Shown here piece by piece: positions 48,577 to 56,270 of a DNA stretch of 64,000 bases (position 1 is the stretch's first letter; each line of letters starts with the position of its first letter). Source of the DNA: Idiomarina ramblicola (GTDB lineage Bacteria; Pseudomonadota; Gammaproteobacteria; Enterobacterales; Alteromonadaceae). The position numbers and the translations under genes were made by a program. The stretch spans positions 186,001-250,000 of the forward strand of contig NZ_PIQC01000001.1 in NCBI RefSeq assembly GCF_003987255.1, given 5' to 3'. The notes below the pieces were generated by a model that ran no database searches, had not been told where the DNA came from, and saw only the letters and a program-made list of their open reading frames with translations.

Positions 48577-49749
48577 TTACTGCGCTCCTTGTTGCGTTGC
48601 TACGGCTTCTTCTTCGCTAATTTTTGCTGGCCAGTGTAGTAAACCACTGCGGCCAGTCATAATCCACTTGCCTTCAGTCACTTCTATAATATCGGTCATA
48701 ACCGAACCGCTTGGATGCGTTCTATTTTTGACGTTAAGTTGATCGTCGATTTCAAGAATCGTTCCTGAATGCCCGACAATCAGCTGAGTTCCTGACTCGG
48801 TGCTGGTTCCGGCTGACAAATTCACTCGCGTTCCCGTATCAATTGTAGAGAAGCTCTGTCCCTTATCCTCAGAAACATAAGCATTGCCCCGCAAGCCATA
48901 GACCCAAACATCGCCGTTGGCATCAAGATGCCCGCCGAAAAGAGAACCACGATAAGGTGAATTTAAAGTCTGCCAGGTGCTACCGCCATCATAACTCGCA
49001 AAAGCTAAACCAGATTCACCGACAATATAAAGATCATCGCCCCGACCAAAAATGGTATTTAAATGGTAACCCCCGGGGTTTTCTAATTGACCTGAAATGA
49101 CCTGCCAACTGTCTCCACCGTTTTCAGTTTTCAAAAAAGTGCCATAAGCGCCTATCGCCCAAACGGTATTACTGTCCTTAACATAAAGATCTAAAAACGG
49201 TTTACTCGGTCCCTCTTCTTCAGCAACTTCAATGTTACTGATTTGAAACTGAGCTTCTTCAAGCTGCCATTCCAATTCAGCGATGGCTTCTTCACCATCC
49301 GTTGATTCAATCTCTGCACTTAGTTTCTCTATGCGCGCTTCAAAGTAGCTCTTCTCTAGCCCCATCAGCTCAAAACCGTCGAGCTGGCGCTTCCAGGTTT
49401 TACCACCATCGTTGGTATTAATAATGACGCCGTGATGTCCTGTAGCCCAGCCATTCTGCTCGTCAGCAAAAGCAACACTGGTTAGTAATACACTGGTGTC
49501 TACTTCAGCTTGTTGCCAATCGCTGTCTTCATTCCAGAGAATATTGCCATGCGCTCCAACCGCAATCAGGCGCGGTCCGACAGTTGTCACTTCAATAAGT
49601 ACTTCGTTTTCTATTCTGTCCGATGACAATGCTGGTGCACTGATCACGTCGTAATCAGTAATTGTTGCTGTGTCGCCATCCTGTGCGAGCACTGTGGTGC
49701 TAAAAAAAGCCCCCAACAACACCCCTAATGGGGTTAAAGACAAGCGCAT
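48577..49749 (-). CDS. Periplasmic YCF48-type beta-propeller protein
   Basis: A 390-residue precursor with a signal peptide (residues 1-22, ending VLAQ) and propeller blades carrying the G-G-x-T/S-W motif (NDGGKTWKRQ, ENGGDSWQVI, YDGGSTWQTL, EDKGQSFSTI). A predicted coiled segment of charged residues (about 130-180) interrupts the propeller. It ends one base before the RND gene and probably works with it at the outer face of the inner membrane. Homologue of HCF136/Ycf48 in fold only. Confidence 0.87.
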   Translation of the reverse strand: MRLSLTPLGVLLGAFFSTTVLAQDGDTATITDYDVISAPALSSDRIENEVLIEVTTVGPRLIAVGAHGNILWNEDSDWQQAEVDTSVLLTSVAFADEQNGWATGHHGVIINTNDGGKTWKRQLDGFELMGLEKSYFEARIEKLSAEIESTDGEEAIAELEWQLEEAQFQISNIEVAEEEGPSKPFLDLYVKDSNTVWAIGAYGTFLKTENGGDSWQVISGQLENPGGYHLNTIFGRGDDLYIVGESGLAFASYDGGSTWQTLNSPYRGSLFGGHLDANGDVWVYGLRGNAYVSEDKGQSFSTIDTGTRVNLSAGTSTESGTQLIVGHSGTILEIDDQLNVKNRTHPSGSVMTDIIEVTEGKWIMTGRSGLLHWPAKISEEEAVATQQGAQ

Positions 49750-49809
49750 GGAACCTCCCGGGTACTAAAAATGTCATAGGATTGTATAAGCTCAAGATAA
49801 TTTGAAAAC

Positions 49810-49869
49810 CTTTTTTCGTTAAATTTGTGCTTTTTTTCGTTAAAGTATTGCTTGAGAGGTCAGTCCTCT
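49810..49869 (+). promoter_or_regulatory. Tandem direct repeat and small palindrome upstream of the DUF1329 gene
   Basis: The sequence TTTTCGTTAAA occurs at 49813-49823 and 49834-49844, 21 bases apart, i.e. two helical turns. An inverted repeat AGAGG/CCTCT follows at 49855-49869. The spacing suggests a regulator binding two sites on one DNA face, for DUF1329 and perhaps the divergent YCF48-RND genes. The regulator is unknown. Confidence 0.45.
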
Positions 49870-49911
49870 GGCAAAGTGATGTTGGAAAGTAGAACAACAA
49901 GGAAAATTATA

Positions 49912-51261
49912 ATGAATAAACTGATGCTAAAAGCTGGCGTATTCGCCATGTCGGTGATTTCCGCGAGCGTTGCGGCTAAAGTATCACCAGAAGAAGCCGC
50001 ACGGCTTGGTCAGGATCTCACTCCAATTGGTGCGGAGAAAGCTGCAAACGCTGATGGCTCTATCCCGGCATGGGATGGCGGTTACTCTGACCACGCGGTT
50101 GACGTTGTTCGCGGTAATGACCCATTCGCTGATGATAAACCTTTATTTACCATCACTCATGACAACTTGGATGAGCACAAAGAACATCTGAGCGAAGGTC
50201 AAATCGCGATGTTTGATAAACACTCCGACTATAAAATGATCGTATACCCAACTCGCCGTTCAGCGACTTACCCAGACGAACTCTGGCCAAAAATCAAGTC
50301 AAATGCTGAACAAGCTGAGATGGTTGCCGGTGGTAATGGTGTTGAAAATTTTGATACGACCATTCCTTTTCCTATTCCTGAAAATGGTTTAGAGGCGGTT
50401 TGGAACCATATTACACGCTACCGTGGTGGTGCTGTAACTCGTAATATTGCTCAGTTCCCAGTTCTCTCGAACGGTAACTACACCACTGTTGAGCTTAAAG
50501 AAACTCTGGTCTTCCCAGAATACCTTAAAACCGGTCGCCAGGAAGCTGATGACAACATTCTGTTCTATTTCATGCAGGAAGTTGAAGCGCCTTCTCGCCT
50601 AACCGGCACGGTATTATTGGTTCACGAAACCATTAACCAGGTAAAAGAAGGTCGTCGCGCCTGGATTTATAATGCAGGTCAACGTCGTGTTCGCCGCGCT
50701 CCTAACGTAGCTTACGACGGACCAGGTACAGCAGCAGATGGCTTACGTACTTCTGACAACCTGGACATGTACAATGGCGCTCCGGATAAATACAACTGGG
50801 AGTTAAAAGGAAAAGAAGAAATTTACATTCCTTATAACAACTACAAAATCATGGATCCTGAGCTCAACTATGACGATATTATTAAAGCCGGTCATATGAA
50901 TCAGGACTTAATACGTTATGAGAAACACCGCGTTTGGGTTGTTGAAGGCACGCTAAAAGACGGTGAACGTCATATTTACTCTAAACGTACCATGTACCTT
51001 GACGAAGACAGTTGGACTGCGTCACTTGTTGACCACTACGATGGACGTGGTGAATTATGGCGTGTTGGTGAAGCACTGAATACTCAGTTCTATAACCAGG
51101 ATGTTCCCTGGATGGCGGCAGAGGCCCTTTATGACCTGGACTCTGGTCGTTATATCTCTTTAGGCTTAGGCAATGAAGAAAGCCCTTATATGGAATGGGA
51201 TATCTCACCAAGCCGTGACGACTTCAGTACTAACGCATTACGTCGCAAAGGTTTCCGTTAA
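49912..51261 (+). CDS. DUF1329 family periplasmic/outer-membrane protein (LolB-like fold)
   Basis: A 449-residue precursor; I start it at ATG 49912, behind AAGGA, because it gives a clean signal peptide (1-22, ending VAA). The longer frame to 49825 is not needed. DUF1329 marks include TPIGAEKAANADGSIPAWDGG near residue 40 and YDGRGELWRVGEA near residue 380. DUF1329 proteins belong to a LolA/LolB-like clan and usually travel with a DUF1302 beta-barrel, YCF48 and RND proteins; the DUF1302 gene is not here. Probable role: carrying a hydrophobic substrate across the envelope. Confidence 0.88.
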   Translation: MNKLMLKAGVFAMSVISASVAAKVSPEEAARLGQDLTPIGAEKAANADGSIPAWDGGYSDHAVDVVRGNDPFADDKPLFTITHDNLDEHKEHLSEGQIAMFDKHSDYKMIVYPTRRSATYPDELWPKIKSNAEQAEMVAGGNGVENFDTTIPFPIPENGLEAVWNHITRYRGGAVTRNIAQFPVLSNGNYTTVELKETLVFPEYLKTGRQEADDNILFYFMQEVEAPSRLTGTVLLVHETINQVKEGRRAWIYNAGQRRVRRAPNVAYDGPGTAADGLRTSDNLDMYNGAPDKYNWELKGKEEIYIPYNNYKIMDPELNYDDIIKAGHMNQDLIRYEKHRVWVVEGTLKDGERHIYSKRTMYLDEDSWTASLVDHYDGRGELWRVGEALNTQFYNQDVPWMAAEALYDLDSGRYISLGLGNEESPYMEWDISPSRDDFSTNALRRKGFR

Positions 51262-51280
51262 GTTTTATACTTAGCTGAAC

Positions 51281-51308
51281 AAAAAAGGAGGCATTTGCCT
51301 CCTTTTTT
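51281..51308. terminator. Bidirectional terminator after the DUF1329 gene
   Basis: Six A, GGAGGC (51287-51292), loop ATTT, GCCTCC (51297-51302) and six T. It has T runs on both strands, serving the DUF1329 gene and the converging dehydrogenase gene ending at 51328. Confidence 0.92.
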
Positions 51309-51327
51309 ATTGCCCAAACAAACCGGC

Positions 51328-52197
51328 TTATTTTTCCAACCGAGCTAATAGGCTCGAAGTATCCCAGCGACTTCCGCCCATCTTCTGAACATCCGCATAG
51401 AACTGATCAATCAATGCTGTCGCTGGCAAAGAAACCCCCTGTCGGTCAGCTTCAGCTAATGCAATTTTCAAGTCTTTTCGCATCCAGTCGACTGCAAAAC
51501 CATGTTCATAATGGCTTTCCCACATGGTTTTATAGCGATTTTCCATTTGCCATGAGCCTGCCGCTCCCTGACTAATCGCAGAAATTAGTTTCTCCGGATC
51601 CAGGCCTACCTTTCGCGCCAGTTGAAGCCCTTCCGAAAGCCCCTGCAACACACCGGCAATACAAATCTGGTTAACCATTTTTGCCAGTTGCCCGCTGCCA
51701 GCCGGACCCATTAACTGCCGAGTTTTTGCGTAACATTGAAAAAGTTCATCTGCAGCCTCAAAAGTCTGTTGCTCACCACCCAGCATAGCGGTTAAAACAC
51801 CGTTTTCAGCTCCGGCTTGTCCGCCAGACACCGGCGCATCCAGAAAGGCCCCCTGTTTTTCTTTTACAGCCTTCTCCAGCTCACGAGCCAATTCGGCTGA
51901 AGCTGTGGTGTGATCAACAACAACAGCTCCCGATTTTAAATTAACGAGTAATCCATCATCACCGTAAAAAACGCTGCGTACATCATCATCGTTACCAACA
52001 CAAACCATGACAAAGTCAGCATCATTCACCGCTTCAGCAGGAGTTGCGCCATAGTTACCAGAGTATTCCTCTACCCACTTTTCTGCTTTAATCTGAGTGC
52101 GATTAAATACGGTTACCTTGTGACCCGCTTTTTGCAGGTGGCCGGCCATTGGGTAACCCATAACACCCAGCCCAATAAATGCACATCGTTTCCCCAT
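51328..52197 (-). CDS. Beta-hydroxyacid dehydrogenase (3-hydroxyisobutyrate/tartronate semialdehyde reductase family)
   Basis: A 289-residue NAD(P)-dependent enzyme with the Rossmann motif GLGVMGYPMAG (9-19), the substrate-site DAPVSGG and the catalytic lysine in KMVNQIC. I use the ATG at 52197, seven bases after GGAGG; the in-frame TTG at 52215 is unlikely. No valine-degradation genes are nearby, so 3-hydroxyisobutyrate, tartronate semialdehyde or succinic semialdehyde are all possible substrates. It follows cmoM with a two-base gap. Confidence 0.87.
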   Translation of the reverse strand: MGKRCAFIGLGVMGYPMAGHLQKAGHKVTVFNRTQIKAEKWVEEYSGNYGATPAEAVNDADFVMVCVGNDDDVRSVFYGDDGLLVNLKSGAVVVDHTTASAELARELEKAVKEKQGAFLDAPVSGGQAGAENGVLTAMLGGEQQTFEAADELFQCYAKTRQLMGPAGSGQLAKMVNQICIAGVLQGLSEGLQLARKVGLDPEKLISAISQGAAGSWQMENRYKTMWESHYEHGFAVDWMRKDLKIALAEADRQGVSLPATALIDQFYADVQKMGGSRWDTSSLLARLEK

Positions 52198-52199
52198 TT

Positions 52200-53006
52200 T
52201 CACTCCTCCTGACAATTTGGTTTCTCAATAATCCAATGCTGATAGCGTCCAAGCTCACGATAAGGCGACATCTGGTTATACTTCATTTCAAGTGCAAGTA
52301 ATTCATCAAATCTCTGCTGATGCTCTATATTGCGCAAGTAGTCATGAAAACATCGGACACCCGTTTTTTGCGTTACCGCTAACCCTTCATTTTTTAGCCA
52401 ACTCTCGACCTGTTCTGGTACAGCCGGATTCTCCGGACTTAAGCGAACCGTTTTCTTAACTTTCAAACCGCGCTCAATGTAGTCAAAGTTTCCATAAATC
52501 GCATTAGCAAAGAGTTTGGCATGATGGTTATAGAACATTAATGAGAGCCTGCCGCCAGGCTTTAACAATGAGGCCAACTGTTGAATAGCCAATTCGGTGT
52601 CGGGTAGCCATTCCAGTACGGCATGACAGAGAATAATATCGTACTGAGTAAACGGTTGCTGATTAACCAGGTCGGTTAAGCTTGACGAAATATACTGACA
52701 TTGCTGATCCAAGCCTTGGGCCTTATGACGGAGTTCAGCCTCTTCAACCATCTCCGATGAGAGATCGGAATGAACAACCTTAAAGCCTTTCTGCTGGAAC
52801 CATTGGTTCACTTGACCAAGCCCCGCCCCGACATCCAGCACTAAACAGGGCTCACTGGCTAGCAAAGGGGCTAAATCGCGTTTAAGCACCTCCATACGCA
52901 ACTGACCTTTGCTAGTGTCGTAGATTGATTTAGAGAACTTTTGACTGATACCGCTAAAGTCGCCCCGTTCCTGCTTTTGCTTATTTATTGATCGCTTCTT
53001 TGTCAT
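52200..53006 (-). CDS. cmoM: tRNA 5-carboxymethoxyuridine methyltransferase CmoM
   Basis: A 268-residue SAM methyltransferase close to E. coli CmoM (SmtA): IYDTSKGQLR, SAM loop LDVGAGLGQV, HAVLEWLPD, SLMFYNHHAKLF, GNFDYIERG and RCFHDYLRN. It methylates cmo5U34 of certain tRNAs. It overlaps the upstream Nif3-like gene by one base. Confidence 0.93.
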   Translation of the reverse strand: MTKKRSINKQKQERGDFSGISQKFSKSIYDTSKGQLRMEVLKRDLAPLLASEPCLVLDVGAGLGQVNQWFQQKGFKVVHSDLSSEMVEEAELRHKAQGLDQQCQYISSSLTDLVNQQPFTQYDIILCHAVLEWLPDTELAIQQLASLLKPGGRLSLMFYNHHAKLFANAIYGNFDYIERGLKVKKTVRLSPENPAVPEQVESWLKNEGLAVTQKTGVRCFHDYLRNIEHQQRFDELLALEMKYNQMSPYRELGRYQHWIIEKPNCQEE

Positions 53007-53767
53007 CAGGCTGGGCTATCAATATCTATAAACTGAACATCGAGCTCAAAATGACTTGCTAAATGTTCGCCCAATGCCTTAGCGCCATAACGTTCAGTGG
53101 CGTGATGGCCTGCGGCAAAAAATGCTATCCCCTGTTCGCGGGCGCTATGAACGGTGGGTTCAGAGACCTCTCCGGTAATAAAAGCATCCACGCCGAGTTG
53201 AGCCGCCCTATCAATAAAACCTTGTCCACCACCAGTGCACCAGGCCACCTTCTTAATCTTACTTGAACTATCCACCCGGCAAACCAGGCGGCGCTGCAGG
53301 CGTTGTTCCAACACATTGGCAAAGTCCTCACATGATAGAGGCTTAGCTAAACGACCCGTTACTAACGGACAAGCCGGATCAGACGAGTCTACCGCCCCCT
53401 CAAACTGCCAATCCATCAGTTTAGCCAACTGGGCGTTATTCCCTAGTTCAGGGTGAACATCAAGCGGTAAGTGATAAGCAAATAAATTAATGTCATGCTT
53501 TAGCAGCTGTTGTAACCGCCTTTTTTTCATGCCAACAACTTCTGCAGGCTCACCTTTCCAAAAATACCCATGATGAACAAGTATCGCATCCGCTTTTTCT
53601 TCGACCGCTCTGTCCACCAATGCCTGGCAGGCCGTTACACCACTCACAATCTTGTGTATAACGGGCTTACCTTCTACCTGCAGTCCGTTAGGACAAAAAT
53701 CTTTAATCTGATGACTGTTTAAAAGTTGATTAAGATAATTTTGTAATTCATTCCTACTTATAGACAT
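53006..53767 (-). CDS. Nif3-like dinuclear metal-centre protein (YbgI type)
   Basis: A 253-residue protein of the NIF3/YbgI family. Metal-binding residues lie in VHHGYFWKG near the N-terminus, AYHLPLDVHPELGNN, and the C-terminal GHHATERYG. Reported as a GTP cyclohydrolase I type 2 homologue, but its cellular role is unsettled. I start at ATG 53767 (MSISRNELQNYL); the in-frame TTG at 53779 has no better ribosome site. Confidence 0.92.
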   Translation of the reverse strand: MSISRNELQNYLNQLLNSHQIKDFCPNGLQVEGKPVIHKIVSGVTACQALVDRAVEEKADAILVHHGYFWKGEPAEVVGMKKRRLQQLLKHDINLFAYHLPLDVHPELGNNAQLAKLMDWQFEGAVDSSDPACPLVTGRLAKPLSCEDFANVLEQRLQRRLVCRVDSSSKIKKVAWCTGGGQGFIDRAAQLGVDAFITGEVSEPTVHSAREQGIAFFAAGHHATERYGAKALGEHLASHFELDVQFIDIDSPA

Positions 53768-53906
53768 AATTAAAACCAAAATGACTGTCTGAATGACTCC
53801 AGTTTACCCGAAATTAGACAATAATCCGAAAAAACGGTATAAACGAAGAGTGAAGTATTTTTATACAAAACCTTCTAAAACAAACCTTGAATAAAGGAAC
53901 ACTTGA

Positions 53907-54341
53907 ATGAGCAATCTGGATAAAGAAAAGGTAATTGCGGAATATACCGAAGCTTATCAAAAAGCTCACGGTAAAAAGCCTAAAATCGAGAGCAGCAACG
54001 GCTGGTACAGCGTTGATGGTGGTAAGAATATGCGTCTTGCACAATTAGCAGACGACACAAAGACGCTCGGTAAAGAGAAAAAAGCCGCCCCGAAAAAAGC
54101 TGAGTCGAAAAAATCGGAACCTAAGAAAGCCGAAACCAAGAAACCAGCGGCCAAGAAAGCTGAACCTAAAAAGCAGGCAACCAAAAAGCCAGCAGCTAAA
54201 AAGTCACCAACTAAGGCATCCACAGCGAAGAAATCCCCCGCTAAAAAGTCCAGTTCTGGCGGCTTAACAGCAAAAGAGCTGTGGAAACAGAAATTAGAAA
54301 GCAAAGAAAGTGATTGCCGTCTACCCAGAGGCAGCGTGTAA
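53907..54341 (+). CDS. Lysine/alanine-rich histone H1-like protein
   Basis: A 144-residue basic protein. Residues 1-55 form an ordinary folded part (DKEKVIAEYTEAYQKAHGKK, WYSVDGGKNMRLAQLADD). Residues 56-118 are repeats of KKAE, KKPA and KKSP types, like the tail of histone H1 or bacterial H1-like proteins. Residues 119-144 (GLTAKELWKQKL) close it. Probably binds DNA or RNA. AAGGA lies eight bases before the ATG, and a strong terminator follows. No named family recognised. Confidence 0.82.
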   Translation: MSNLDKEKVIAEYTEAYQKAHGKKPKIESSNGWYSVDGGKNMRLAQLADDTKTLGKEKKAAPKKAESKKSEPKKAETKKPAAKKAEPKKQATKKPAAKKSPTKASTAKKSPAKKSSSGGLTAKELWKQKLESKESDCRLPRGSV

Positions 54342-54358
54342 TCAATAAGTAATAACGT

Positions 54359-54386
54359 AAAAAGCGACCTAATGGGTCGCTTTTTT
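54359..54386. terminator. Bidirectional terminator between the H1-like and KOW-like genes
   Basis: GCGACC (54364-54369) and GGTCGC (54375-54380) with A5 before and T6 after form a stem of about 11 bp with a five-base loop. It is flanked by T runs in both directions and sits between converging genes. Confidence 0.9.
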
Positions 54387-54388
54387 AC

Positions 54389-54646
54389 TTATAAGACATC
54401 CGGATTTTTACCCGCAACCCGGTCAATTGGAACCTTAATTTTACGATAGCGGTGTACCAAAAAGTCACTGCGCTTAAAAATAACCTTCTCGGAACCAAAG
54501 TCAGCCTGAGAAATCAGGAAACGGTCGCTATCCATTGATTTTGCTATTATTCCTAACTTCCCCTGGTGTGGACCGCGTTTAATAAAAACCGTCTGCCCAT
54601 GAATGCGAGGGTTATTGTAAGAAAATGTCGGATAATTTATTGCCAC
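54389..54646 (-). CDS. Small conserved-looking protein with a KOW-like motif
   Basis: An 85-residue basic protein. Residues 17-34 (GQTVFIKRGPHQGKLGII) look like a KOW loop as in NusG and L24, which bind RNA or ribosomal proteins. The rest is beta-rich. I know no gene name. A promoter lies at 54688-54716. It stands alone, between a terminator and the end of the ten-gene operon. Confidence 0.65.
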   Translation of the reverse strand: MAINYPTFSYNNPRIHGQTVFIKRGPHQGKLGIIAKSMDSDRFLISQADFGSEKVIFKRSDFLVHRYRKIKVPIDRVAGKNPDVL

Positions 54647-54687
54647 TGCAGCTTCCCTAAACCTTTTAAGGCTTTACCAATACCTGG

Positions 54688-54716
54688 ATTATACTGATAT
54701 TATCGGTCGCTGACAG
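54688..54716 (-). promoter_or_regulatory. Sigma-70-type promoter of the KOW-like gene
   Basis: On the minus strand CTGTCA (plus 54711-54716) and a perfect TATAAT (54688-54693) are 17 bases apart. Transcription would start near 54681, 35 bases before the ATG at 54646. Confidence 0.5.
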
Positions 54717-54729
54717 AGATTCTTGATAT

Positions 54730-55257
54730 TTATTTCTTACCGATATACAGCGTTATCTCGCCAACTGGAAAGCCCCATTTAGACATATCAGTACGATTGA
54801 TCATATTGTTCTTATCAATAAGATAAAGCCAGTCATCAAGGGTTAATACCATAGGTTCGCCATCCACTTCGACTTCTAACTGGTATTCCCAGTTCAGTAC
54901 GTTTCCAGCTGTCGTCCCTTTTGCAACACCGTCAACATCATCTGCACGGCCTTCATAGCTGTTAGGTCCAGTTTTGGTTATATGCCAAACTCGTTGTTGT
55001 TCGCGTCCATCGGCATAAGTGAAGTGTTCATCTAAAACACCTTTATTGCCATTCCAGGTTCCGGTCATCGTTACTTCAAAGCGCTGAATCACCTCCCCGC
55101 TATAATCCTGAACCATGCCGTAAGCTACCAGCTCACCATTAAAAAACTCTTCAAGCTTCAGCTCCGGCTCCTCTGACTTATAAGCGTCAATTCCTGTTGA
55201 ACAAGCTGAAATTAGCAAAAGTAACCCGGAAACCGTCAGAACTCTTAAAGTTTGCAT
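54730..55257 (-). CDS. DUF3833 family lipoprotein
   Basis: A 175-residue lipoprotein precursor: start ATG 55257 behind GGAG, hydrophobic signal and lipobox LLISAC near residue 19, so anchored in the envelope. The mature part has the DUF3833 pattern (FNGELVAYGMVQDYSGEV, FEVTMTGTWNGNKG, DDWLYLIDKNNMINRTDMSKWG). Function unknown; the fold may be lipocalin-like and bind a lipid. It is the last gene of the ten-gene operon, starting about one base after the chalcone-isomerase-like gene. Confidence 0.87.
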   Translation of the reverse strand: MQTLRVLTVSGLLLLISACSTGIDAYKSEEPELKLEEFFNGELVAYGMVQDYSGEVIQRFEVTMTGTWNGNKGVLDEHFTYADGREQQRVWHITKTGPNSYEGRADDVDGVAKGTTAGNVLNWEYQLEVEVDGEPMVLTLDDWLYLIDKNNMINRTDMSKWGFPVGEITLYIGKK

Positions 55258-55258
55258 T

Positions 55259-55765
55259 TTATTTTTCTCCAATTAACTCGTTTCGCTCAGACTTAAATCG
55301 GCTTTCTTCAGACAACCAGATAGCCAGAAATTGTTCAGTAAACTCATTGTCATCAATCTCTCCAAGCAATTTGTCGCCTTGATAGAACTCAGCTGCTCCG
55401 TTTGATTTTTCAACTAACAGAAGGCAGTCACCCTCCTTAATATCCGGCCAAATTGAGTCCAGCTTCGTTAACCATTTCTCATGGCTGTCACTGTTAAGAC
55501 CTAGCTTCTGCCATTCTTCTTCTGTGGTTTCAATTAAGTCCTTCGCTTTGATATCGCGCAAGTAGTCCAGCATCAACGCTTGTCGTTCATCTTGGTTGTA
55601 CTTACCTGACGGGCTGTAAAGAGTCGCATCATATACATCCCAGAAATAGACGCTGAGCCTTGTTTCACCCACTTTAGTAAAGTTCTCGGGAACCGAACTT
55701 GTGCATTCGGCCGCTAATAAATTCATGCTAAAAAGCGCAATAACACCACTTAGAAAATATTTCAT
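55259..55765 (-). CDS. Periplasmic chalcone-isomerase-like protein
   Basis: A 168-residue precursor with a signal peptide (about 1-18, ending LLAAE) and a chalcone-isomerase-like domain (KVGETRLSVYFWDVYDATLYSP, LMLDYLRDIKAKDLIETTEEEW, LLGEIDDNEFTEQFLAIWL). Bacterial and plant relatives of this fold bind fatty acids rather than make flavonoids. I use ATG 55765, with GGGAG upstream; the longer frame overlaps the DUF2878 gene. Confidence 0.85.
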   Translation of the reverse strand: MKYFLSGVIALFSMNLLAAECTSSVPENFTKVGETRLSVYFWDVYDATLYSPSGKYNQDERQALMLDYLRDIKAKDLIETTEEEWQKLGLNSDSHEKWLTKLDSIWPDIKEGDCLLLVEKSNGAAEFYQGDKLLGEIDDNEFTEQFLAIWLSEESRFKSERNELIGEK

Positions 55766-55769
55766 AACG

Positions 55770-56270
55770 CTACACTCCCTTCTGTTTTCTGGGTGACATG
55801 GAGAAAACAAAATAGGCCATCATTAATCCCCAAACCACAGCATAACTCGCCACAACGACTGGCATTGAATCAATGGTTGCTGCATTTAATTTTATTCCGG
55901 CAACGTAACTCAATGGCCCGGAAACCATACCAACCAGAATGGCAAAAATTGTTTTAGGCGCTAGCCAGTCCAGCGCCACCGGCGCCATAGAAGAAAACCC
56001 CAGCCATAGCATCACCAGCCATAGCGGGAAATACCCGCCAACAAAATTAATAACGCCAAGACTAATAACAATGGCTTCCAGCAGTATGCCGACCGCAAAA
56101 AGGCGTAATATTAGGGTCCAACTGACTTTAGCGACAACAATGCTGTAGATAAATTGCAACGCCAGCAGAACACCACTCAGTACAATATAGTCTTCACGGC
56201 CTGCAACAGCGCTTAGCCAAAGTCCGTTGAATAAAACAAAGCTAACAATTTTATGCTGAATAGAAGTCAT
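55770..56270 (-). CDS. DUF2878 membrane protein
   Basis: A 166-residue inner-membrane protein with about five to six hydrophobic segments, of the DUF2878 type that lies after cfa-like genes in this operon across gammaproteobacteria. Its ATG overlaps the stop of the cfa-like gene (ATGA). No catalytic motif is seen; function unknown, possibly a membrane part of the lipid-modifying system. Confidence 0.82.
   Translation of the reverse strand: MTSIQHKIVSFVLFNGLWLSAVAGREDYIVLSGVLLALQFIYSIVVAKVSWTLILRLFAVGILLEAIVISLGVINFVGGYFPLWLVMLWLGFSSMAPVALDWLAPKTIFAILVGMVSGPLSYVAGIKLNAATIDSMPVVVASYAVVWGLMMAYFVFSMSPRKQKGV

Noticed and set aside
54060-54260. Regular short repeats resembling a tandem repeat or CRISPR array
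   Set aside because: They are codons for Lys-Ala-Pro repeats within an intact gene, without spacers of uniform length.
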